Below, piece after piece: positions 60,301-64,000 of a DNA stretch of 64,000 bases. Position 1 is the stretch's first letter, and each line of letters starts with the position of its first letter. Location of the stretch: the NCBI GenBank assembly GCA_946894095.1, contig OX335642.1, positions 25,059,021-25,123,020 on the forward strand, given 5' to 3'. A model generated the notes under the pieces. That model was given only the letters and a program-made list of their open reading frames with translations, was not told the DNA's origin and made no database searches. The stretch comes from Incurvaria masculella. Taxonomy: Eukaryota > Arthropoda > Insecta > Lepidoptera > Incurvariidae. The position numbers were made by a program, and so were the translations under genes.

Positions 60301-63300
60301 TGGCGCAGCGCCACTGCTTGTCGCGACTGCTGCTGCGCACTGCGACCACCGCCTGCTCTGACATCTTCGAGCATTTGTAGTGCAGCCATAGGTGGCATTC
60401 GTCGCATTGGGTGCCACTTGCTCTTTTCACATCTTGGTTGCATACATTGCACACGGACATTTTCAAGGTTACGTATAGGGTCCGTTAAATTTGTCGAAAC
60501 TATTGGTTTTTTTTTTGTTTTTTTTTATTGTAATTGTAATGCACTTCAACAATTTCTATTATTTTGTTAGAAAATACCACTAATTAATTTGTTTTATTAA
60601 TATAAACTCGGAGCGTGTTCAAAAGCGCGCGAATTTACAGATACCCGCGATATCTGTAAATTCGCGCTTCAATGAAGCGCGTAACCAAATGGATGTAGTA
60701 AAGTGATACCCTCGGTTGGTATTAGATAATATTTTCGATCTTCACACTACACTGCTACAGCGGAACAAAAAGATCTGAAAATGTAGCACCCATAATCGTA
60801 GAGCATTTTTATTTAAACTCAGGGGAACTCATGTAAAACTGTAGGTCCCTTTCCCCTACTAGGTGGAAGGGTTAAGCCCGCCGCGGTTTGTTACCATCGC
60901 ATTGTATGAATGAAAAATTTTATATGTTGTACACCCAGTTCAATGAAGCCGTAACCATAAAGAGAAGGTCCCGGAATGCATCTTATTCCTACGGGAATGT
61001 GGTGTATTGGGCTAATTTCATGACGGTGGGTGTGGTATTATATTAGCCGCCCTTGTCCAGTTACATAAAAAACCGCCCAAATGTGAGTCGGACTCGCACA
61101 CGAAGGGTTCCGTACCATCGTACAAGATTTAACACTAAAAAAATCACGTTTTTTAATTATTTTTTAATGTTACGTATTTGTTGTTATAGTGGCAAAATAA
61201 ATACATATACTATGACAATTTCAGCTGCCTACCTATTACAGTTCATGAGATAAAGCCCTGTGACAGACGGACGGACGGACAGCGAAGGCTTAGTAATAGG
61301 GTTCCGTTGGCACCCTTTGGGTACGGAACCCTAAAAATCATCTCTGCCTAGGTAACTCTCTCAGGAAGCAGTGTGATGGTAAGTATGTTCATATACATTG
61401 CCGATACCGCACCTGGGGCAACATTCCGAGAGTAAAGTCCACGTCAGAGGTGGCGGTACTCACACTGAGTCGTCGGCGGTGATGTAGAAGGCGGAGCACT
61501 GAGAGCTGGGGTGCTGGCGGACGCACACGCGCAGCCGCGGCCGCGACCCGCGCAGCTTCTGCAGCAGCCACAGCAGGGCGCCGTCCGCGACACCTGTCCC
61601 GAGATAACGATTCAATGTCATATGTATGTAGAATGGACCGTAAAGCAAGAACACATTCATTAAAGAAAGAAAGCTGTAAAAAGAACTAGGTACAGTAGAA
61701 TCCGGATATAACGACCTTCAAGGGACCGGCGATACTATGTCATACTAACCGGATGACATACAAAACGGCAGGATTATTTCTTAAGTACATATGTACTTAA
61801 CTTACGAATAAATATGTATGTATTATAATTGCGAAAGTTTTATTTTCCTATTTAGGCTATTTAGGTAAATAAAACATTTTATAGGATATATAATCACATA
61901 TGCTTTATTTTTATGGTTCTTTAAAGGGAAGAACTTGTCATAACGAGTGACAAACACTAACTGTGATTCACGTGCCAATAAGGAGAGGTGAAGCGCGCGG
62001 AGCGGGGTGAAGTTGGGGCGCCGAGTTATTGGTGCTAGGTTGTGTAAACAAAACATTGCGTGTCGTTTTAACCGAACGTATTATCATAATTAATGGTCGC
62101 TATAAGCAGTTGGTCCCTTAAACCGGAGTTAAGGGAACTATGGAACCTAACTTCAGTAAATAGTATCGTCGTTAAAACCGGTTAGTCGTTACAAGCGAAG
62201 TCGTTGTATATGAATTCTACTGTAGTTTATTGTTATAAACTACAGTAGAATGTATGTTTGCTGGTTCAAGTCCAGCTTGGACTTGAACCAGCAAACATAC
62301 CTGTTACGGGTATTGCATCTACCGATTTTGCATATTATGCGATTATGCTCTATACCCATATTTTTATCCCTCCTCCCATAACCAATGCCTCCGTAGATTA
62401 TACATACATTCGTGAAAAAACCAGTTGTGTGGTACTGCTTCAAACTCAATTATAAAAACTACCCAACTATTCCTAATCAAAATGCAAAATGTTAATTGCT
62501 GGCGCTCCTTGGTACATGACCAGCATAAGACTACACTGTGATATTTACATTTCAATGGTGAAGGAAAAGATAACCAATATAGTCGAAAAATACAAACGTA
62601 GGCTGTCCGATCACCCCAATAACCTGGCTTGCCACCTAATGGACGCAAGAAACCAACCTCGGAGACTGAAGCGCAGAATCCCACAAGATTTTTTATGTAA
62701 CTGGACATGGATGGCTAGTACCAAACTGAACATTAGATATCAGCCTAACACACCACATGGGAACTAGGTGCCATGCTAGGACCTTCCTTATATATTTCGT
62801 ACTCGCTTAGCACGAAAAAGTATATTTTACTTTTTCGTAAATGTAAATGTCATTTAAAAAGGGAATCAAGAAGTTAATCAGTATTGGGTGTGGAAACAGA
62901 AGCACGAAATATGCAGCGGAAATACATTCCTTAAGTAAAGTATACAGATTGAGGTTGTCAGACAATTTATGGAATGATGCAGTAAGAATTGAGTAAACTA
63001 AACAAAGACATAGCTACAAACCTGAGAATATTAAGTTCATATAGTTAAGACATTTAATGAAAATAATTGGCAAACCAAATTTACAGAACAGATATTTATG
63101 TAACAAGGTAAAACTGGAACAATAAAAAGTAACAAGAACCATGAAAAATATGTCAGTCGCAGATAATTACAAAGATGAGGTGTTTCTTCAAGGTCTGTAC
63201 ATACATATGTAGCACTCAACATTAAAGAGCATCCATGAAGATAACTCATGTTGATGATGCAGAAGGATACTGCGTTCATAACTTACAACACTATTATCGT

Positions 63301-63575
63301 ATCTGTGTCTTAAGTCGATTTTATGACCAATTTCAATCAACTTTAAAAAAATCACTTTTTGAAAAAATCATTTTTTTATAATATAAAAGATTGCCTATAG
63401 CCATTCCGGCTGGTCTTTCTCAGAAGAGATCCCCGCACGGGTGTACCTTTGGGGAAGGTGAGCACGACGTCGCAGTGGCGCGTCGGCGCCGAGTGCAGCA
63501 ACAGGCGACGCGGGTGCATTAAGTGTGCGCCGAGCTGCCCAGCCATCGGCAGCCGGCGCCGTAGCTCGCGACCAG
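39295..63575 (-). CDS. ANO8: Anoctamin-8-like protein (TMEM16 family), 23 exons, N-terminus beyond the window
   Basis: Joining the 23 exons listed below gives about 937 codons in one frame, with GT..AG junctions and agreeing phases throughout. The product follows vertebrate ANO8 from its N-terminal cytosolic domain (CDVVLTFPK, ALLWLLQKLRG) through the ten-helix membrane domain (EYFGVKIAMYFAWLGHYTRA, ENYRLETKYENHLIVK, FQFVNSFMSLFYFAF, LLITRQII, VVLFSSAFPLAALCALLNN, IPTIPGWLATEMAKVEFQRR) to a proline/serine-rich tail. TMEM16 proteins are calcium-regulated channels or scramblases; ANO8 has been linked to ER-plasma membrane contact sites, and Drosophila Axs is a relative. No acidic run like that of human ANO8 is seen before the 'QAELES' segment. 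Introns carry most of the transposons in the right half. Confidence 0.93.
39690..40050 (+). pseudogene. LINE RNase H relic in the last intron
   Basis: The plus strand reads DFRIYIDGSNMEN and, after a frameshift, a segment like NVNINI...QDAWCIRKRQK. 'Y.DGS.ME' is the first catalytic motif of LINE-borne RNase H. Several stops. Confidence 0.5.
40367..40509 (-). CDS. ANO8: ANO8 exon 22
   Basis: 143 nt, phase 1 to 0; acceptor GGCAG|GTC, donor TAAG|GTGTGT. Encodes basic RSRAKALLVKRVRSVAVFSL then AHTPRTPESK. Without splicing the frame would stop at 40343, giving a slightly different end. Confidence 0.82.
40545..40650 (-). mobile_element. SINE 3' fragment
   Basis: TTGGACATGGTGGACTAAAA, CAACACATCGGATGGCAACT and GTGCAATGTTAGGATCA: worn family 3' end. 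Confidence 0.55.
40960..41217 (+). mobile_element. LINE 3' end with (ATCA)n tail
   Basis: GGCGTAATAAAGAATTTTCA followed by (ATCA)n: poly(A)-signal-like word plus a four-base repeat tail. Confidence 0.5.
41482..41608 (-). CDS. ANO8: ANO8 exon 21
   Basis: 127 nt, phase 0 to 1; acceptor TTTAG|GAG, donor AAAG|GTAAAT. Encodes VTPTPPPLSTGDNTSSEDEK. Confidence 0.82.
41756..41786. repeat. Perfect 12 bp hairpin beside mariner copy 2
   Basis: ATAAATTAAGGC, loop TATTTGT, GCCTTAATTTAT; it ends a few bases before the truncated mariner. Confidence 0.85.
41791..42381 (+). pseudogene. Internally deleted mariner, copy 2 (5' truncated)
   Basis: Begins inside the transposase at RVYEWYSSF and has the same internal deletion junction as copy 1 (CGTCAAACAGTCAATAAGGA). 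It keeps the segment lost near the end of copy 1 (CMEEWVKRW). 3' end CCCGGAACTTTTTGATCGTA. Confidence 0.85.
42655..42960 (-). mobile_element. Degenerate SINE
   Basis: CTAACACACTATGTTCCTGA, CATCTTTTATCCAATGCGAT and CCACCTAGTAGGTAGGGAAG. Confidence 0.6.
43061..43169 (-). CDS. ANO8: ANO8 exon 20
   Basis: 109 nt, phase 2 to 0; acceptor CTGCAG|ACC, donor TAAG|GTATGG. Encodes a Thr/Ser-rich stretch ending HDVSPTKPIRRK. Confidence 0.82.
43350..43865. repeat. Candidate inverted-repeat element in an intron
   Basis: GGGGACACAACTGGTGG near the left and CCTGGTGTCCCAGTGAGATA near the right are loosely inverted. Several ACTGGT / GGTAACC repeats lie between. Ends and target site not fixed. Confidence 0.4.
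44173..44280 (-). CDS. ANO8: ANO8 exon 19 (repeats exon 18 motif)
   Basis: 108 nt, phase 2 to 2, so it could be skipped without changing frame. Acceptor CTGCAG|CGC, donor TTTAG|GTGAGC. Encodes MKEAKAFVDIGKIYDIPPF, aligned with exon 18. Confidence 0.88.
   Translation of the reverse strand, partial: RRPLAARSTRRRRHAANEGGESLCRHRKDLRHTPL
44662..44834 (-). CDS. ANO8: ANO8 exon 18 (C-terminal tail)
   Basis: 173 nt, phase 0 to 2; acceptor AACAG|TCC, donor TTCAG|GTAGAC. A Ser/Thr-Pro-rich segment (STPRALSPLRTPTPTTP) precedes LKEAKRKITDIGNISEIPPF, which recurs in exon 19. Confidence 0.88.
44909..45286. mobile_element. Foldback MITE, copy 2 (378 bp, inverted)
   Basis: CTTAAGGTCCGCCCATAAGC to GCTTACGGGCCGTTCTTAAG; reverse-complement relation to 7939-8316, same length. 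It sits between exons 17 and 18. Confidence 0.87.
45675..45806 (-). CDS. ANO8: ANO8 exon 17 (last membrane helix)
   Basis: 132 nt, phase 0 to 0; acceptor ACAG|CAC, donor CATG|GTAAGC. Encodes HVVLVAVLALRIAIPTIPGW and LATEMAKVEFQRREAIK. Confidence 0.94.
46020..46151 (-). CDS. ANO8: ANO8 exon 16
   Basis: 132 nt, phase 0 to 0; acceptor CCGCAG|CAC, donor TGGAG|GTAAGT. Encodes HAMEAMVAVAVLVNCALIGL and PAQTILVIVALE. Confidence 0.93.
46400..46510 (-). CDS. Partial copy of exon 15: alternative terminal or poison exon
   Basis: A good pyrimidine tract and acceptor (GCTTTAG|CTT) open in phase 0. It encodes LDPEMLTQLGHVVLFALAFP, LTALSALLN, LFEICVD and then TGA. More than 30 consecutive bases are identical to exon 15. 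It lies between exons 15 and 16, so if used it would end the protein early or mark the transcript for decay. No expression evidence is available. Confidence 0.6.
   Translation of the reverse strand, partial: LDPEMLTQLGHVVLFALAFPLTALSALLNLFEICVD
46553..46750 (-). CDS. ANO8: ANO8 exon 15
   Basis: 198 nt, phase 0 to 0; acceptor TTTTAG|TAC, donor GGCAG|GTCGCT. Encodes YDGTFNEYLEMLTQLGHVVL, then FSSAFPLAALCALLNN, CEIRADAFKLC and RRPFAQRVSSIGTWQ. The most conserved stretch and the best evidence for ANO8. Confidence 0.95.
47105..47185 (+). repeat. tRNA-Leu-like repeat
   Basis: GGTGGTGAAATTGGTAGATA (box A region) and a perfect T-arm-like GCTGGTTCAAGTCCAGC with GGTTCAAGTCC as box B. The acceptor stem is not paired, so it is a pseudogene or SINE head. 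Confidence 0.5.
47367..47518 (-). CDS. ANO8: ANO8 exon 14 (variable linker)
   Basis: 152 nt, phase 1 to 0; acceptor TTGCAG|TGC, donor TCAAG|GTATCC. Encodes a low-complexity A/G/E linker, then GPRLIHQAELESQLFK, where QAELES matches ANO8. Confidence 0.9.
47810..47942 (-). CDS. ANO8: ANO8 exon 13
   Basis: 133 nt, phase 0 to 1; acceptor TTGCAG|CAA, donor AAAG|GTAGTT. Encodes QLAVLLITRQIIGNLKESAV and RICCDVFGALSPSK. Confidence 0.92.
48610..48684 (-). CDS. ANO8: ANO8 exon 12 (75 nt)
   Basis: Phase 0 to 0; acceptor ACTCAG|TTT, donor AAGAG|GTTGGT. Encodes FQFVNSFMSLFYFAFYLQDM and DKLKE. Confidence 0.93.
49365..49640 (-). mobile_element. SINE, worn
   Basis: GTAACTGGATATGGATACCA to GACAGCTCGCATTCGTGACT; head partly present (GACCGAACCCATGACC). 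Confidence 0.65.
49650..49815 (-). mobile_element. SINE 3' fragment
   Basis: T-run, GGAACTGGACATGGATGG, then ACATTGAACTGGATGGAAAA. Confidence 0.65.
50923..50978 (-). CDS. ANO8: ANO8 exon 11 (56 nt)
   Basis: Phase 1 to 0; acceptor AAACAG|AAA, donor CTTTG|GTTTGT. Encodes ENYRLETKYENHLIVKIAL, a strongly conserved anoctamin segment. The longer frame around it (50806-51057) is intron read-through. Confidence 0.92.
51881..51998 (-). CDS. ANO8: ANO8 exon 10
   Basis: 118 nt, phase 0 to 1; acceptor ACACAG|GAG, donor AAAG|GTATGT. Encodes YFSWIPRALLAILIAVEEEV and YSRIARWLNDK. Confidence 0.92.
52659..52811 (-). CDS. ANO8: ANO8 exon 9 (third membrane helix)
   Basis: 153 nt, phase 0 to 0; acceptor TTTGCAG|GGT, donor ACGCAG|GTGACA. 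Encodes PHYASWRRRLWRHCVSLPVM and LLCLSVAALITFTLLRTQ. Broken copies of this exon lie just upstream. Confidence 0.92.
52832..52945 (-). pseudogene. Frameshifted partial copy of ANO8 exon 9
   Basis: Minus strand CTGTGGCAGCACTGTCTCGC and CTCAGGACGCAG copy the end of exon 9 including its donor position, but two bases are lost at TGCGTCTCG (now TGTCTCG), shifting the frame. Confidence 0.8.
53145..53205 (-). pseudogene. Second, rearranged fragment of exon 9
   Basis: Plus-strand GTCGCCACGACGCGTAGTGC and ACGAGACGCAGTGCCGCC occur in the reverse order to the real exon. Confidence 0.7.
53367..53448 (-). CDS. ANO8: ANO8 exon 8
   Basis: 82 nt, phase 2 to 0; acceptor CTTTAAG|GTA (weak, chosen because WKRYSSVLAYRWGTL then has the family's length), donor TTCCAG|GTGCGT. 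Encodes LAYRWGTLDQRDELLLEPRP. Confidence 0.85.
53647..53967 (+). repeat. (CGGA)n-bearing interspersed repeat
   Basis: AACCGGCCAAGTGCAAATCG to GGGTACGGAACCCTAAAAAC with the longest (CGGA)n run (about 53864-53911). Confidence 0.85.
54217..54320 (-). CDS. ANO8: ANO8 exon 7 (second membrane helix)
   Basis: 104 nt, phase 0 to 2; acceptor CGACAG|ATC, donor AAGAG|GTACTT. Encodes WRDIAHVLFSLFNVLWACVY and LETWK. Confidence 0.93.
54533..55223. mobile_element. Element with ~128 bp terminal inverted repeats
   Basis: Arms 54533-54660 and 55096-55223 are inverted: left TTTTGTTCCATTTGAATTTT and CGGTACGTTCT, right AGAACGTACCG and AAATGTAAATGGAACAAAA. The 435 bp centre is CpG-rich (CCGCCGCCGCCGCG) with no recognised gene. 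It sits between exons 6 and 7. Confidence 0.75.
55222..55320 (+). repeat. (CGGA)n-family repeat, 5' end only
   Basis: AACCGGCCAAGTGCACGTCG to TACCATCGTACAAGATCGTA; cut off before the microsatellite. Confidence 0.75.
55322..55837 (+). pseudogene. Tc1/mariner-type transposase relic with inverted 5' segment
   Basis: The frame 55424-55837 reads YREMINDFLWPELDSI, VYFQLDGTKCHTSNEIINLL (catalytic-Asp region), NWPPRSCDLRPCDFFLW (third acidic motif) and GGHLPDIIFHY at the end. This is the C-terminal half of an IS630/Tc1/mariner transposase of the 'PPRSCDLTPLDFFLW' type. DNA-binding and first catalytic parts are missing. Bases 55322-55413 are an inverted copy of 55571-55664, so a foldback replaces the N-terminal half. 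Confidence 0.8.
56005..56085 (+). repeat. tRNA-derived SINE head, worn
   Basis: TAGTTCAGTTGGTTAGAGC is a clear tRNA box A; box B-like GTACACATCC follows. Confidence 0.5.
56118..56224 (-). CDS. ANO8: ANO8 exon 6 (first membrane helix)
   Basis: 107 nt, phase 1 to 0; acceptor CCGCAG|AC, donor CTGG|GTGAGT. Encodes DEISEYFGVKIAMYFAWLGH then a hydrophobic run ALLVPALVGFLFW. Confidence 0.93.
56275..56390 (-). mobile_element. SINE with internal deletion
   Basis: CCACATTCCCGAAGGCATTA and GAGCACGGCTACATTGAA joined directly to CCCGGGCGGGCTTAACCCTA. Confidence 0.7.
56549..56665 (-). CDS. ANO8: ANO8 exon 5
   Basis: 117 nt, phase 1 to 1; acceptor CGGCAG|TACC chosen over TACCAG|GG because it restores the family's (I/V)P pair. 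Encodes VVAGMFPLHDRRALDALRHK and WVKTVLSPQPL. Confidence 0.88.
57256..57394 (-). CDS. ANO8: ANO8 exon 4
   Basis: 139 nt, phase 0 to 1; acceptor CCGCAG|GGC, donor ATAG|GTGAGC. Encodes SDLLNSQERAALVKHVLESV and an RPTLTLRPGQSI segment. Confidence 0.92.
57868..57930 (-). repeat. tRNA-like T-arm
   Basis: Minus strand GCAGGTTCGAATCCTGCC, a good T-arm, with no convincing D-arm upstream. Confidence 0.3.
58139..58244 (-). CDS. ANO8: ANO8 exon 3
   Basis: 106 nt, phase 2 to 0; acceptor CCCAG|ATT, donor AAAAC|GTAAGA. Encodes LLQTAEEVHLPKLLKPEFGG and GYKEFTIRDMHCFQN. Confidence 0.92.
58546..58830 (+). repeat. Lepidopteran interspersed repeat, truncated
   Basis: GAGGTTTCCGGCTCCGCTCG start, as in the 35117 copy; it ends near TTATTATATTAGCACAC beside a (TA)n run (58838-58858). 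Confidence 0.55.
58825..59313 (-). other. Open frame after LINE ORF1, unassigned
   Basis: A 162-codon open frame rich in N, T, H, I and Y (for example HYDLNGAIHNINKKPNTI) follows ORF1 by four bases, opening at GTG. It could be an ORF2 leader or a 3' UTR; I see no endonuclease motif. Confidence 0.3.
59318..60460 (-). pseudogene. LINE ORF1 (PHD finger, coiled coil, FP-like C-terminus), one nonsense codon
   Basis: From the ATG at 60460: a PHD-type zinc finger (CNVCNQDVKRASGTQCDECH, LWLHYKC, WRCAKC), a Gly-rich linker, a coiled coil (LQGDVEKVLKNQEELRRTL, VEIEKTLDFYGNQL), then a TAG at 59894-59896. Immediately in frame comes ENLKRDISRLVG, MDFLEIKGIPEK and a C-terminal domain ending RKSSEHKQYVIIRNERDLEI. 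This layout occurs in insect CR1/jockey-type LINE ORF1s; the last part resembles baculovirus FP-type domains. Apart from the TAG the 380-codon frame is intact. No reverse transcriptase follows. Confidence 0.8.
60627..60667. repeat. Perfect 17 bp hairpin
   Basis: GCGCGAATTTACAGATA, loop CCCGCGA, TATCTGTAAATTCGCGC. It lies 5' of the LINE on the LINE's strand. Confidence 0.88.
60830..61070 (+). mobile_element. SINE body and 3' end
   Basis: CATGTAAAACTGTAGGTCCC to CTTGTCCAGTTACATAAAAA; head missing. Confidence 0.75.
61065..61340 (+). repeat. (CGGA)n-bearing interspersed repeat
   Basis: ACCGCCCAAATGTGAGTCGG to TGGGTACGGAACCCTAAAAA; it directly follows the SINE tail. Confidence 0.82.
61464..61593 (-). 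CDS. ANO8: ANO8 exon 2
   Basis: 130 nt, phase 1 to 2; acceptor GGACAG|GTG, donor AGT|GTGAGT. Encodes GVADGALLWLLQKLRGSRPR and QCSAFYITADDS. Confidence 0.92.
61693..62222. mobile_element. pogo-like MITE (530 bp)
   Basis: CAGTAGAATCCGGATATAAC at the left and GTATATGAATTCTACTG at the right, with TA on both outer sides. CAGT termini and TA targets fit pogo/Tigger-type elements. GTATAACG/CGTTA-type words fill the subterminal regions; no coding. Confidence 0.7.
62214..62300. repeat. Two adjacent perfect palindromes
   Basis: First: 17 bp arms (62214-62230 and 62235-62251), 4 nt loop. Second: 23 bp arms (62252-62274 and 62278-62300), 3 nt loop; its arm contains TGCTGGTTCAAGTCCA, the T-arm-like word of the tRNA-Leu-like repeats. 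Confidence 0.9.
62690..62800 (-). mobile_element. SINE 3' fragment
   Basis: TTTTATGTAACTGGACATGG to CATGCTAGGACCTTCCTTAT. Confidence 0.7.
63447..63575 (-). CDS. ANO8: ANO8 exon 1 (first in window)
   Basis: 129 nt, phase 1 to 1; acceptor GACAG|CT, donor AAAG|GTACAC. Encodes GRELRRRLPMAGQLGAHLMH and RHCDVVLTFPK. An upstream coding exon must lie past base 64000 because the first codon is split. Confidence 0.88.
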
Positions 63576-63730
63576 CTGTCAGAACACATCAGTCATGGTA
63601 ACGCTGAAAAACTCTCTTACGCTTGTGCGATATCTGTAAACATAATATATCTCTATTCGTAATGTGCCCTCTCCATTTGGCCAGAATCTGGAGGAAGTCC
63701 ATTTACTCAATTTTTTTATGTGGATATATG

Positions 63731-64000
63731 CATAGCCTAGTGGCGCGGGGACTGGCCTAGCGTACCAGAGACCTGGGTTCAATACCGACATGCACCACTG
63801 TCTTTCTCTTTCCGAGTTCGATAAGTGCAATTCGTTACGAATGCGAGCTGCTCCATGGTTCGGAATCCATGTAAAACTGTAGGTCCCCTTCCCCTACTAG
63901 GTGGTAGGGTTTATGCCCGCCCGGGTTGGTACCATCGCATTGGATGAAAAGATGGTCGAAGCGGCAATGAAAAATTGTCCGTGTTTTCCATCCAGTTTAA
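63731..64000 (+). mobile_element. SINE, tRNA-headed, cut by the window edge
   Basis: CATAGCCTAGTGGCGCGGGG (box A region), CTGGGTTCAATACCGACA (box B region), the CTTTCTCTTTCCGAGTTCGA linker and the body to TTTTCCATCCAGTT. Best copy for the tRNA head. Confidence 0.88.

Overview
This is a eukaryotic nuclear window, almost certainly from a lepidopteran insect. The evidence is one split, insect-type multi-exon gene, moth/butterfly-style LINE 3' ends (for example the block at 23925-23946, which reads like the usual 'GAGGCCTACGTCCAGCAG' tail), and dense SINE and MITE families. Most long open reading frames are chance readings of intron or repeat DNA.

The one clear host gene is on the minus strand. 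It is an anoctamin-8-like (TMEM16 family) membrane protein spread over 23 coding exons, from 63575 (first exon in the window) down to the stop codon at 39295. I rebuilt the exons by hand. Every junction has GT..AG splice signals and matching codon phase, and the joined exons give about 937 codons. Only the extreme N-terminus lies beyond the right edge. The gene contains partial copies of its own exons: an alternative or poison copy of exon 15 at 46400-46510, two broken copies of exon 9 at 52832-53205, and adjacent exons 18 and 19 that repeat one C-terminal motif.

The other 39 kb is transposon-rich. 1-8 kb: a LINE reverse-transcriptase fragment, a 5S-headed SINE inside a tandem duplication, two piggyBac-type MITEs (TTAA sites), a BEL/Pao gag relic and an RTE-type LINE relic. 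8-12 kb: three head-to-tail copies of a (CATC)n-tailed repeat. 15-21.3 kb: a 5.7 kb LTR element with two 1,019 bp LTRs and no coding capacity, next to a gag-like fragment that is joined to the 5' half of tRNA-Gly. 21-33 kb: SINEs, (CGGA)n repeats, LINE 3' ends and a PIF/Harbinger deletion derivative. 34-42 kb: two copies of the same internally deleted mariner. 54-62 kb (introns of the anoctamin gene): a long-TIR element, a folded-back transposase relic, an ORF1-only LINE, a pogo-like MITE and two adjacent perfect palindromes.

One SINE family recurs about twenty times on both strands. Most copies that keep a head carry a tRNA-like Pol III head, but two full copies carry a 5S-rRNA-like head on the same body. 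That head exchange, the tRNA-Gly-half/retroelement junction and the exon copies in the anoctamin gene are the main points of interest. I saw no CRISPR array, no complete tRNA or rRNA gene, and no prokaryotic operon.
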